From assembly GCA_944363005.1 (NCBI GenBank), contig CALVTV010000184.1, positions 1 through 25,465 of the forward strand: a stretch of DNA of 25,465 nt, given 5' to 3'. The notes beneath the pieces were generated by a model. That model was not told the DNA's origin. It saw only the letters and a program-made list of their open reading frames with translations, and ran no database searches. Source of the stretch: an uncultured Clostridia bacterium (GTDB lineage: Bacteria; Bacillota; Clostridia; Christensenellales; Aristaeellaceae). Shown in pieces: positions 6,773-14,948 of the stretch (positions are counted from its first letter, which is position 1; every line of letters starts with the position of its first letter). A program made the position numbers and the translations under genes.

Positions 6773-8773
6773 ATGAAATGTCCCCATTGCGGCGCCTGGA
6801 ACCAGGCTTATCTGCCCAAGTGTGTACAATGTGGCACGCCGCTGATCGGTAACACGCAAAAGACAAAGTCCTGGGAATCGGACATGCACAAGAAAAAACC
6901 TTCCTTGCAGGTTGTGCAATTTGAGCATGACGAAAGCGAAGTCTCCGTCCCCGCTCAACAAGACCATTACGATCCCGAGCAGCTCAACAATGCCGAGCTG
7001 ACCGACGAAATCGAAGAACTCAAGGCTCGCCGCAAGGAAGGTGCCGAGCGCATCGCGCAGATGCGCAGTCAGGCGGAGCGCATGCGCCGTTCGATTCGGG
7101 AAACGGAAATCATCGTTCCTCAACCCGAACCCGGTGACTATATGGACGAAGAAACCGAGCGCGCCTCCATTCGCATGCGCCAGCAGCGCCGGCAACATCA
7201 ATATCTGGATTCCGATGTTCCAAACAAGCCGGACGATTTTCAGGACCAAGCGGGGTACGGTTACTTTGGGGATTCGCAGTCAGAACGCCCCATCACCTAC
7301 GACGAAAGCGACGAAAACGCGCCATTCTATTACGACGGCTATACGCCGGACTCCGGCGATCAGGGCGCGCTGACGGACGAAGAGTACATGCCGCGCCGCA
7401 TTCAAACCCGCGTCGCACTCGAAGATTCCTACGACCGGTTTGATGCCGCGTCCAGAAAATCCCATCGCATGCGCAGCGCCGTGCTCAAAATCGTGATCGG
7501 CGTTCTGTGCTGCGCGCTCATGGGTGTGGGCGGCGTCATGGTTGCCCGGCAGTTTGTGCTGCGCCAGGGCATGCAGCTGCGCGAAGACGATGAACCGCGC
7601 GTGGAGTTGACCGAAACGACTTATGACGGCCATCCTGCGCACAAAATCACCATCTACGGCAAGGAAAATGCTACGGTTTACCTGCGGGAAATGCAGAGTT
7701 CCTACGTGATTGCCGATGGCAAAGTGGAAATCACCGTGCCCGACTACATGTGGTATGACACCGAATCCTCTACATTTGCCGTCGCGGTTGAATCCGACAC
7801 GATGGACGTCACGGTCACCCCGTTTATCCGCTATTCTCAGGAGGGCGACCAATACGCGCTTGACCCCATCGAGTTTACTATCGATGTGCCGCTCTCCCCG
7901 ATTTATTTGCTCAATCCCTCCACGGTGCGCGCCGAAGTGGGCGTTTCCATCTTCGAAATCCGTCTGAACGTGGAACTGGGTTCTACCGTCATCATCGACG
8001 GCACGAATGTGTCCACGCTCATTCGCGATACGGGCAATGTTTCCAAGAACGTTCAGGTATTGCCCGTGGGCGACAACGTGATCTCCATCTCCGTCAAGAG
8101 CAAATATTGCCGTGAGAACAAGATGGAAGTGACGCTTTACCGCGCCCCGCAGGAGATCCCGCTTGAGCTCAACGCGACCGTGATTTCCGAATGGAACTAC
8201 GAACCCATCACGGAAGAGAAATACAACGCCGCGACTGAAGAGGAAAAGAGCGAAATGAACATCCCCTCTATCAGCGGCACAACGCTTCCCGGCGCCACCA
8301 TCACCGTCGAAACGCCGCATTGGGGGCTGGAGCAGGACTTTGAAACGGGTGAATTCAGTTTCCATCCGCTCTTCTCAACACTGGGCAACAACGACGTGGT
8401 GATCCGAACCTCGTATGAAGGCAAGACGGACTCCGTGATTACCCATACCGTCTATTACATGCCTAACGCTGACATTTATACGCGCCGCGCATGGGATCTG
8501 GATTCGCAATATACCGATCTGGTCAACTACATCAACCTGCGCAAGGGAACCATCTATATGGGAACGGGCACCATTGTCAGCATCATCAGTACGGCGCCGC
8601 AAATGGCCATCATGAATATCGGCTCGGACTCCTTTGAGAAGCTGGTCATGCTGGAAAACAGTTCCAAAACCACATGGACAGTCGGAACCAAGTATAAAAT
8701 CTTCGGCGATGCTTACGGCATGTACGACACCATGCCCCGCCTCACCGTGCGCTACACCTACCTGGCCGAATAA
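6773..8773 (+). CDS. Zinc-ribbon, coiled-coil, single-pass membrane protein with extracellular beta domains
   Basis: A 666-residue protein of unrecognised function. It starts with a zinc ribbon (MKCPHCGAWNQ...KCVQCG, four cysteines in CxxC pairs), then a charged coiled coil (about 75-112), an acidic, probably disordered linker (about 115-225) and one membrane helix (about 236-258). The remaining 400 residues should be outside the cell. They look beta-rich, with stretches resembling immunoglobulin-like or PEGA-like repeats (SPIYLLNPSTVRAEVG, GSTVIIDGTNVS, ISGTTLPGATITVETP). The final 90 residues (KGTIYMGTGTIVSI...KIFGDAYG) suggest an OB-like fold. The ATG at 6773 is chosen because it begins the zinc ribbon and follows GGAGG by 11 bases; an in-frame ATG at 6749 precedes that site. 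No convincing promoter was seen in 6541-6772. Confidence 0.85.
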   Translation: MKCPHCGAWNQAYLPKCVQCGTPLIGNTQKTKSWESDMHKKKPSLQVVQFEHDESEVSVPAQQDHYDPEQLNNAELTDEIEELKARRKEGAERIAQMRSQAERMRRSIRETEIIVPQPEPGDYMDEETERASIRMRQQRRQHQYLDSDVPNKPDDFQDQAGYGYFGDSQSERPITYDESDENAPFYYDGYTPDSGDQGALTDEEYMPRRIQTRVALEDSYDRFDAASRKSHRMRSAVLKIVIGVLCCALMGVGGVMVARQFVLRQGMQLREDDEPRVELTETTYDGHPAHKITIYGKENATVYLREMQSSYVIADGKVEITVPDYMWYDTESSTFAVAVESDTMDVTVTPFIRYSQEGDQYALDPIEFTIDVPLSPIYLLNPSTVRAEVGVSIFEIRLNVELGSTVIIDGTNVSTLIRDTGNVSKNVQVLPVGDNVISISVKSKYCRENKMEVTLYRAPQEIPLELNATVISEWNYEPITEEKYNAATEEEKSEMNIPSISGTTLPGATITVETPHWGLEQDFETGEFSFHPLFSTLGNNDVVIRTSYEGKTDSVITHTVYYMPNADIYTRRAWDLDSQYTDLVNYINLRKGTIYMGTGTIVSIISTAPQMAIMNIGSDSFEKLVMLENSSKTTWTVGTKYKIFGDAYGMYDTMPRLTVRYTYLAE

Positions 8774-8775
8774 AG

Positions 8776-8811
8776 CAAGAGCCGCTGGAAATCGCATTCC
8801 AGCGGCTCTTG
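8776..8811. terminator. Strong hairpin between convergent genes
   Basis: A perfect 15-bp stem (CAAGAGCCGCTGGAA / TTCCAGCGGCTCTTG) with a 6-base loop lies between the stops of the plus-strand zinc-ribbon gene and the minus-strand peptidase gene. On the minus strand it is followed by CTTTATT; the plus-strand side has only a weak T-run. It probably ends transcripts from both directions. Confidence 0.75.
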
Positions 8812-8812
8812 A

Positions 8813-9952
8813 TTATGCAAACCAGTTGAGCAGCACGCTCATCGCGGCCTTCATTCCATTTTCAATCGACGAAAGCTGTACCCATTCCTCGCGCGTATGC
8901 GCGCCTTCGCCCGTGTAAACACCGAAGCAAGCGGACGCAATGCCCATCGAAAGCGGAACGTTGCAATCCGTCGAACCCGAAGAAATAGCCGGACGAACGC
9001 CCACATACCGCTCAATCGCATCGCAACAGGCATCTTCCAAGTCCGCCTGCTTCGCGCAATCCCCTTCGATCGCGCACGGACGCTCGCCCAACACCTCCAA
9101 AGTCAAGCGCGCATCACTCGCCTGATGCGCTTCGAGGATTTCCTGCATCTGTGTGCGCATCGCTTTGAGGCAAGCGGCGTCATCCGACCTGTATTCATAC
9201 AGCATCTGCGCCTCTTGCGCAATGGCATTGACCGATGTTCCTCCACTCATCACGCCCACATTGTACGTCGTGATGCTCCGTCCGTGAGCGGGCAGCGGCT
9301 GGCGGTACAGCGCGCAGGTCAATTCAGCCAACACGGCAATCGCATTGCGTTGTCCAAAGTCAGCAAAACTGTGCCCGCCTCGCGTATGCGCCGTAATCCG
9401 ATAGCGCGAAGAGCCAACCGCACGCGCGCAAACATGCTGTGTTCCACCATCCAGCGCAAGAAAAGCCTTGACTCTCGAGCCAAACGCGCTCATAATAGCT
9501 TTGCATCCCTTGAGATTTCCAAGGCCCTCTTCGCAAGAATTGGCCACAAACAACACTCCGCAACAGGGTGTCCTATCCTTCAAGTAAGCCGCCATGGACA
9601 ACATCGCCGCAAGATTCGTCGTGTTGTCGCCGACGCCCGGACAGTAGAGTTTTCCGTCCTCTTCCCGCATCGGCATGGGGTCCGTGTCCGGAAAGACCGT
9701 ATCCATGTGCGCCATGACGACGACGATTTCCTCAAACGCATCGAGTCCGAAAGAAAAATACACGTTCTTGGCCCCGTCCGAAGAGGACGGAATGCCTCGT
9801 TGGTTTAACCACGACTGCACAAACGCCGCGCGCCGCTCTTCATGATGGCTTGGCGCAGGAATGGCGCACAGCGCGCGCATCAGTTCCACAACCTGTGGCT
9901 GCATGCGCGCGATATCCCGTTGTATTTCCTGACTCAATTCCACTGCTTTCAC
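8813..9952 (-). CDS. M20 family zinc metallopeptidase
   Basis: A 379-residue M20 aminoacylase/peptidase. Metal-ligand motifs are in order: HMDTVFP (His82, Asp84), PGVGDNT (Asp109), CEEGLGN (the catalytic and ligand pair Glu141-Glu142) and LALDGG (Asp168). A dimerisation-type insert with RGGHSFADFG follows. The layout is close to PepT-like or tripeptide-type M20 enzymes, but the substrate cannot be read from sequence; a cytosolic di- or tripeptidase is likely, as no signal peptide is present. The GTG at 9952 is chosen because GGGGGA lies six bases upstream; a TTG at 9976 in the same frame precedes that site. It diverges from the serine hydrolase gene, with 39 bases between starts, which suggests paired regulation. 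Confidence 0.9.
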   Translation of the reverse strand: MKAVELSQEIQRDIARMQPQVVELMRALCAIPAPSHHEERRAAFVQSWLNQRGIPSSSDGAKNVYFSFGLDAFEEIVVVMAHMDTVFPDTDPMPMREEDGKLYCPGVGDNTTNLAAMLSMAAYLKDRTPCCGVLFVANSCEEGLGNLKGCKAIMSAFGSRVKAFLALDGGTQHVCARAVGSSRYRITAHTRGGHSFADFGQRNAIAVLAELTCALYRQPLPAHGRSITTYNVGVMSGGTSVNAIAQEAQMLYEYRSDDAACLKAMRTQMQEILEAHQASDARLTLEVLGERPCAIEGDCAKQADLEDACCDAIERYVGVRPAISSGSTDCNVPLSMGIASACFGVYTGEGAHTREEWVQLSSIENGMKAAMSVLLNWFA

Positions 9953-9991
9953 AGAAAGTCCCCCTTTGTAGATCAATCAATGGAGTACGCT

Positions 9992-11218
9992 ATGAATACG
10001 CTGATGTCCAACATGCAATATCTCTGCGACGAAACGCGCATGCTCAGCGGCATAACCGTTGCTTACGGCACGCCTTCCTGCCACGAAACCGCTCAATACG
10101 GCCGGGCACAAGAACTGGAACTCGGCGCAGATGGCCTCTGGCATGAAAAGGTCAGATTGCTCCAGGCAGACAGCCTGTACGACCTGGCCTCTCTGAGCAA
10201 GCTGTTCGCGTCCGTACTGATGATGCAGCTCGTCGAACGCGGCAAACTCTCTCTCGATGCCGAAGTCGGCGCGCTCGATCCCCGCTTTGTCCACTTGAAG
10301 CATGTTTCCGTGTTCGACGTGCTCAGCTTCCGCACCTGCCTGCAGACCCCCGGACGCATCGATGATGCACCTTCGCGCGAAGAAGGGCTGCAACGCCTGT
10401 TTGACGTGCGCCCCGTTCCGCTTCCCGCTGTGCGTCTGTACTCCGATATCAACGCCATGGTCATCAAATACGTGATCGAAGCGGTTTGCGATTTGCCCTT
10501 CAGTGAAGCACTGCGCACGTTGATCTTCCAGCCGGTGGGGATGGCGCGAACCTATGCCGTCGTCCCCGAGCAGGAAAAAGGCCATTGCGTTTGCTACAAT
10601 TACGAACATCGCATCATGAACGGACGCTATGTTCTGCGCACGGATACCCCTGCCGGCACGGCGCACGATCCCAAGGCCGCCTTTCTTTCTGAGGGAGGGC
10701 GTGACCTGTGCGGACATGCGGGCCTGTTTTCCTCTTGCGCGGATATGGTTCGCTTTGCGCAAGCCCTTCTGCGCGGCGAAGTCATTAGCAAAGAAAGCCT
10801 CGCCCAAATCGGAACAAACCGAACCGGCCTTGCCTATGCCGACGGCACGCACCGGCAGTACCTGGGCTACCTCTGCTTTTCCAAGCATCCCAACCAATAT
10901 TTTAGCGAAGTCCCTGCCTGGATGAGTTCAACGGCCGTTGGGCTCAGCGGATTCACCGGCAATCACCTTTCGATTGACCCCGTGCGCGACCGCTTTGTGC
11001 TCTTTCTGGGCAACCGGTGCCATGCGCGTCTGTCCCACATCGCCCCTCGCCCCGAAACGCTTGCACCGTACGGTTTGGAGGAGAACGGTACCGGCTGCGT
11101 GATGTGGCCGGACGGTCAAGCCGTTCCCTCCTCCGTACACTATGTGCACTTCAAGGACGCAAAACTGCATGCGCCCATTGAGGCGCGCATGCGGGAACTG
11201 GGTTGGCTTGCGGATTGA
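9992..11218 (+). CDS. Serine hydrolase of the beta-lactamase/PBP-like family
   Basis: A 408-residue protein of the class C beta-lactamase/esterase fold. Catalytic motifs are visible: SLSK (Ser67, Lys70), YSD (Tyr150 to Asp152) and, in place of KTG, HAG at 242-244 within CGHAGLFSS. The HAG form is common in esterase or D-amino-acid peptidase members rather than true antibiotic-degrading beta-lactamases. There is no signal peptide or lipobox, so the enzyme is probably cytosolic, unlike secreted beta-lactamases. The ATG at 9992 follows GGAG by six bases; ATG at 9980 is the alternative. The gene diverges from the M20 peptidase and converges on lysA with a 10-base gap and no visible terminator. 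A cell-wall peptide recycling role with the peptidase is an inference. Confidence 0.88.
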   Translation: MNTLMSNMQYLCDETRMLSGITVAYGTPSCHETAQYGRAQELELGADGLWHEKVRLLQADSLYDLASLSKLFASVLMMQLVERGKLSLDAEVGALDPRFVHLKHVSVFDVLSFRTCLQTPGRIDDAPSREEGLQRLFDVRPVPLPAVRLYSDINAMVIKYVIEAVCDLPFSEALRTLIFQPVGMARTYAVVPEQEKGHCVCYNYEHRIMNGRYVLRTDTPAGTAHDPKAAFLSEGGRDLCGHAGLFSSCADMVRFAQALLRGEVISKESLAQIGTNRTGLAYADGTHRQYLGYLCFSKHPNQYFSEVPAWMSSTAVGLSGFTGNHLSIDPVRDRFVLFLGNRCHARLSHIAPRPETLAPYGLEENGTGCVMWPDGQAVPSSVHYVHFKDAKLHAPIEARMRELGWLAD

Positions 11219-11228
11219 ATTCTTGCGC

Positions 11229-12485
11229 TCAATCGAAATGGAGACCCGCAAAATCAAACGTGGCAAAGTAGTCCGCGGGCGTCTCTGCCCGCCGGATCAA
11301 CTGCACACTTCCATCTTCATGCAAAAGCAATTCTGCGCTGCGCAGTTTGCCGTTGTAGTTGTATCCCATGGAGAAGCCGTGCGCGCCCGCATCGTGGATA
11401 TAGAGCAAATCTCCCATGTCAACCTTCGGCATGGGCCGGTCAATCGCAAACTTGTCGTTGTTTTCGCACAGTCCGCCGACCACGTCGTAAACGTGATCCG
11501 CAGGCTTGTTTTCTTTGCCCAACACCGTGATGTGATGGTAAGCACCATACATCGCCGGACGCATCAAATTGCACGCGCAGGCATCCGCCCCGATGTACTC
11601 CTTGTAGGTGTGCTTTTCGCGGATGGCCCGGGTAATCAAAACCCCGTGCGGGCCGAGCATAAACCGCCCCAGCTCCGTAAAGATCGCCACGTCCCCCATG
11701 CCGGCAGGCACGAGCACTTCCTCATAGGCCTGGCGTACTCCCTCGCCAATCGCTTCGATATCGTTATCCGGATCTTCCGGACGATATGGGATGCCCACGC
11801 CTCCGGAAAGATTGATGAACGCGATGTGCGCGCCGGTTTCCCGTTGCAACTCCACGGGCACGTCGAACAGAATCCGGGCTAACGTCGGATAATATGCGTT
11901 GGTCAGTGTGTTGGAAGCCAAAAACGCATGAAGGCCGAAGTGCTTGGCTCCTTTTTCCATGAGAATCCGGTACGCCTGCGTCAATTGCTGGCGGGTCATG
12001 CCGTACTTGGCCTCTTTGGGCATATCCATGATATCGTTGCCAATCGCGAAATCCCCGCCGGGATTGTACCGGCAACTCACAATTTCCGGCACGCCACAAG
12101 CGCGCTCCATCGCGTCAATCAGCGTCAAATCATCGAGGTTGATGATCGCTCCCATGTTTCCCGCGCGGACAAACTCTTCGTCCGGCGTCTCGTTGGAGGA
12201 AAACATGATCTCCCGGTCTGCATACCCAACCGCTTTGGCGAGCATCAGTTCTGTTTCCGAAGAGCAGTCCACCCCGCAACCTTCCTGTTGCAAAATCTGC
12301 AAAATGAACGGATTCGGCGTAGCTTTGACGGCAAAATACTCCTTGAATCCCTTGTTCCAGGAAAAAGCACGCTTCAAAGCGCGCGCAGTGCGCCGGATTC
12401 CGGCTTCGTCATAGAGATAAAAAGGCGTCGGATACGCCCGGGCAATTTCCGAAGCCTGATCCAGCGTAACAAATGTATCCTTCAT
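11229..12485 (-). CDS. lysA: Diaminopimelate decarboxylase, divergent clostridial type
   Basis: A 418-residue fold-III PLP decarboxylase that would convert meso-diaminopimelate to lysine. The PLP lysine is Lys54 in YFAVKATPNP. The phosphate-binding loop is LSGGVGIPY (226-234), followed by ELGRFMLGPHGVLIT, then the active-site cysteine Cys340 in CENNDKF and the C-terminal DAGAHGFSMGYNYNGK. The usual HIGSQ-like motif after the first strand is replaced by LHAFLASN (185-192). Related ornithine, carboxynorspermidine or other decarboxylases share the fold, so the substrate is likely but not certain. The ATG at 12485 has GGAGG seven bases upstream. A strong promoter lies at 12546-12575; the leader is about 53 bases, too short for a lysine riboswitch. 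No other lysine genes are nearby. Confidence 0.88.
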   Translation of the reverse strand: MKDTFVTLDQASEIARAYPTPFYLYDEAGIRRTARALKRAFSWNKGFKEYFAVKATPNPFILQILQQEGCGVDCSSETELMLAKAVGYADREIMFSSNETPDEEFVRAGNMGAIINLDDLTLIDAMERACGVPEIVSCRYNPGGDFAIGNDIMDMPKEAKYGMTRQQLTQAYRILMEKGAKHFGLHAFLASNTLTNAYYPTLARILFDVPVELQRETGAHIAFINLSGGVGIPYRPEDPDNDIEAIGEGVRQAYEEVLVPAGMGDVAIFTELGRFMLGPHGVLITRAIREKHTYKEYIGADACACNLMRPAMYGAYHHITVLGKENKPADHVYDVVGGLCENNDKFAIDRPMPKVDMGDLLYIHDAGAHGFSMGYNYNGKLRSAELLLHEDGSVQLIRRAETPADYFATFDFAGLHFD

Positions 12486-12545
12486 GATGAATCCTCCCCA
12501 CAAGCCATTCGGCGTTTGATGTGGCCGGCATATGATATGCAGTTT

Positions 12546-12575
12546 ACTATACAGGTGTTCCACGCAACTTGTCAA
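12546..12575 (-). promoter_or_regulatory. Sigma-A-type promoter of lysA
   Basis: The minus strand has a perfect -35 TTGACA (12570-12575) and a -10 TATAGT (12546-12551) separated by 18 bases. The region upstream is rich in A and T runs, as in an UP element. Transcription would start near 12539, about 53 bases before the lysA ATG. Confidence 0.85.
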
Positions 12576-12617
12576 GAAGAAAACCGACAAAAATGGCATT
12601 TTTCGCTTCAAAATATC

Positions 12618-12647
12618 AAAAAAGGAGGCATTTACAAGTCTGCCTCC
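12618..12647 (-). terminator. Rho-independent terminator after tadA
   Basis: On the minus strand GGAGGCA pairs with TGCCTCC across a 10-base loop and is followed by TTTTTT. It lies 14 bases after the tadA stop and upstream of the lysA promoter. The plus strand also has a T-run (CGTTTTTT), so the hairpin could work in both directions, but no plus-strand gene reads into it. Confidence 0.8.
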
Positions 12648-12661
12648 CGTTTTTTGCAAGA

Positions 12662-13108
12662 TTATTCCCTTTTGTTTCCGAAAAAGCTGCGCATCAGCGC
12701 TGCGCATTCCGCCTCCAGCAACCCGCCTATACAGGGAATGCACGTACCTAAAGCCCGATCCGCAGGCAGATCATAGACACTGCCCGCACATCCCATTTTC
12801 GGTTCATACGCGCCAAAGTAAACCCGTTCAATGCCGGAAATGGCAAGCGCTCCAGCGCACATCGGGCAAGGTTCCAGCGTCACATACATCGTACATCCGT
12901 CAAGCCGCCTTCGCCCAAGCGCACGGGCCGCACGCTGCAAAGCCAGGATCTCCGCATGCGCCGTCGGATCGCCGCGCGTTTCGCGCTCATTGTGTGCAGC
13001 GGCGATCACTTGGCCGCCGCATTCGACCACAGCGCCAACCGGCACTTCCCCGGCAAGTTGTGCGGCGCGCGCCTCCTGTAGCGCAAGCCGCATCCACGCC
13101 TCACGCAT
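12662..13108 (-). CDS. tadA: tRNA-specific adenosine deaminase
   Basis: A 148-residue zinc deaminase that would convert the wobble adenosine of tRNA-Arg(ACG) to inosine. The catalytic motifs are HAEILAL (His51, Glu53) and PCPMCAGA (Cys81, Cys84), in the spacing of the cytidine deaminase-like fold, and the length is typical of bacterial TadA. The ATG at 13108 overlaps the degV stop as TGATG and has no strong ribosome binding site, so translation is probably coupled to degV. A longer reading frame upstream runs through degV and is not coding. It is the last gene before the terminator at 12618-12647. Confidence 0.95.
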   Translation of the reverse strand: MREAWMRLALQEARAAQLAGEVPVGAVVECGGQVIAAAHNERETRGDPTAHAEILALQRAARALGRRRLDGCTMYVTLEPCPMCAGALAISGIERVYFGAYEPKMGCAGSVYDLPADRALGTCIPCIGGLLEAECAALMRSFFGNKRE

Positions 13109-13983
13109 CAGCCGCGATTTTTGCCGTGGAAGAAGAGCGCAACCGTTCCGGGGCCGGAATGGCTGCCGACCGTGGGCCCGATGAAGCTGAGAATGATGTT
13201 TTCCGGTTTGCACCCATGGTTCTCCACGAGCCACTTTTTGACCTCAAGCGCATCCTTTTCGCAGTCTCCATGGCTGATGAAAATGATCTGATCCGGTCCA
13301 TCCGACAGCTCGCCAAACTTGTTGGCCAACGCTCTGAGCGCCTGTTGACGGCCGCGCACCTTTTGCCGGGCAATCAGGCGCCCCTGGTCATCGACGTGCA
13401 AAACCGGCTTGATATTGAGCATGGAGCCAAAGAAAGCCGCAGACGGAGAACAGCGTCCGCCGCGCTTGAGAAAGTGCAGATCATCGACCGTAAACCAGTG
13501 AACCAAATTCAGTGCGTGTTCGCGCAGCCACTGTGCGTTTTCCTCGAGGCTCATCCCCGCTGCACGGTTTTGCAGCGCATCGTACACAAGCAATCCTTCG
13601 CCCGCGCTTGCGCAGAGACTATCGATGACTTCGATGACCGCATCGGGATACTCTTCATGCACCATATCGCAAGCCATGCAAGCCGCATTATAGGTGCCCG
13701 AAAGTGCCGAAGAAAACAGCACCGCAAGCACCGGCTCCCCGGCCTCCGCATGCGCTTTGAATGCTGCGTAAAACTCGCCGGGCGAAACCTGGGCCGTCGT
13801 GCAAGGCTCTCCAGCGCGCAAACGGTCATAGAACGCATGCACCGTCTCCGCGTCGTTCATCGCTTTCGTGCTGGTTACGCCAGAGAGCGTATAGCTCATT
13901 GGCAACATTTCCAAGCGCTCAAAACGCTTAAAAAACTCAGGATTCATATCCGAGCAGGAATCCGTAAGAATTGTATAATTCAT
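13108..13983 (-). CDS. DegV family fatty-acid-binding protein
   Basis: A 291-residue EDD-fold protein. It starts MNYTILTDSCSDM, the usual DegV opening, and has the lipid-pocket segment LFSSALSGTYNAA (about 89-101), a GGRCSPSAAFFGSMLNIKP segment, and SHGDC near residue 235. DegV/FakB proteins bind a fatty acid and present it to the FakA kinase for incorporation into phospholipid; no fakA-like gene is in the window, so the partner must be elsewhere. The ATG at 13983 has GAGAGG eight bases upstream. It is 59 bases after the ParB-like gene and overlaps tadA by one base. Confidence 0.93.
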   Translation of the reverse strand: MNYTILTDSCSDMNPEFFKRFERLEMLPMSYTLSGVTSTKAMNDAETVHAFYDRLRAGEPCTTAQVSPGEFYAAFKAHAEAGEPVLAVLFSSALSGTYNAACMACDMVHEEYPDAVIEVIDSLCASAGEGLLVYDALQNRAAGMSLEENAQWLREHALNLVHWFTVDDLHFLKRGGRCSPSAAFFGSMLNIKPVLHVDDQGRLIARQKVRGRQQALRALANKFGELSDGPDQIIFISHGDCEKDALEVKKWLVENHGCKPENIILSFIGPTVGSHSGPGTVALFFHGKNRG

Positions 13984-14042
13984 AACTGTGTCCTCTCCGT
14001 TATTATCCGCTGAACAGGGCTTTTCAGCTGTATCCATCTTAC

Positions 14043-14879
14043 CTATTCGCGCTGTGCCTGTCGTTTCCTGCCCGTTTGGGGAGAATTTTCTCCATTCTTC
14101 AGCAAAATCTGTATGCTCACACCGCCTTCTTGCGAATGCATGGCAACGCTTGCCGCAACGCGCTTTGCGTTCAGGCGTTGTGCCAACTGGCTGACGGTTT
14201 CCATCGCCTCCTGCACCGCGCGGCGACGGCCCGCCTTTGCTGACGGAACCGTACAAGGTGGTCCCATCACCAGCCGGTGCGCCTGTATCCCGGTCAAATC
14301 CCGCTGCGCGATGATGGAGGCTGCCTCAAGCTGCCTCTGTTCATCCCGAATCTTCAGCAAAGGGCGCGCCTGATCCAGGGTAAGCGAAGCCGCCTGTCTT
14401 TGCACGGCTTCAGGCAAAGCCAACATGGCAACCCGTTCCTCGATCTTGGCAGCGGGCAGCGCGAATTGCGAAAGCACCGGCTCCATGCCCGAGCGTCTGA
14501 TCGCCTCAGCTTCCTGCCAAACCCCCGGCGTGCGCCGTGTCATATGCTCTTCCAAGTAGCAGGCGGTCACTTCCGGATCGCTCAGTTCCATCACCAAGGC
14601 GTCCACATTTCGAATGCCCACCAACCGGCAGGCGGCCAACCTTCTCGCGCCGCACACCAAAGCATAACGGCCAACCTGCGCATTTTTGCGCACGAGGATC
14701 GGCTGCAACAGCCCATGTTTTTTGATGGATGCCGCCAGTTCGATGAGAGAAGGGTCTGTCTCATCGCCTCTGGAGGCAATCACACCGCCGTATATGTCCT
14801 CAATGGCAAGGCACATCACCTGTGGCTGCCGCCGCGCATCGTGAGTCACCTGTGCGCTTCTCCGCTTTGTCAAACCCAT
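14043..14879 (-). CDS. ParB/Spo0J-like nuclease-fold protein, solitary
   Basis: A 278-residue protein with the ParB layout. The N-terminal ParB/sulfiredoxin-like domain includes LIELAASIKKHGLLQPILVR (45-64) and GARRLAACRLVGI (77-89, matching the GERRxRA motif). Next comes EEHMTRRTPGVWQEAEAI (110-127, matching the ENxxR segment), then a helix-turn-helix region up to about residue 195. The last 75 residues are basic and variable. Two normally conserved CTP-pocket positions differ: GERR is GARR and the Asn of ENxxR is His. No parA, rsmG or parS-like array is next to it, so it is probably not the main chromosome-partition ParB; a Noc-like or other regulator is possible. The ATG at 14879 follows GGGGGAG by four bases. 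Confidence 0.85.
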   Translation of the reverse strand: MGLTKRRSAQVTHDARRQPQVMCLAIEDIYGGVIASRGDETDPSLIELAASIKKHGLLQPILVRKNAQVGRYALVCGARRLAACRLVGIRNVDALVMELSDPEVTACYLEEHMTRRTPGVWQEAEAIRRSGMEPVLSQFALPAAKIEERVAMLALPEAVQRQAASLTLDQARPLLKIRDEQRQLEAASIIAQRDLTGIQAHRLVMGPPCTVPSAKAGRRRAVQEAMETVSQLAQRLNAKRVAASVAMHSQEGGVSIQILLKNGENSPQTGRKRQAQRE

Positions 14880-14948
14880 CACGCTCCCCCGATATGCTTC
14901 AATATATGCATACACAGAGGACTTTCATGTGCTTTGATCCGCCGTTTT

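Noticed and set aside
9842..9991. Extending the serine hydrolase to the upstream start at 9842.
   Set aside because: The extension would lie inside the M20 peptidase gene on the other strand, is not like the family, and the start at 9992 has its own ribosome binding site.
12486..12545. A lysine riboswitch in the lysA leader.
   Set aside because: The leader from the predicted start is only about 53 bases, far shorter than an L-box aptamer, and no matching structure is visible.
13990..14025. GCTGAA/TTCAGC hairpin between the ParB-like gene and degV.
   Set aside because: A 6-bp stem without a T-run; it may be chance and does not look like a terminator or a known leader element.
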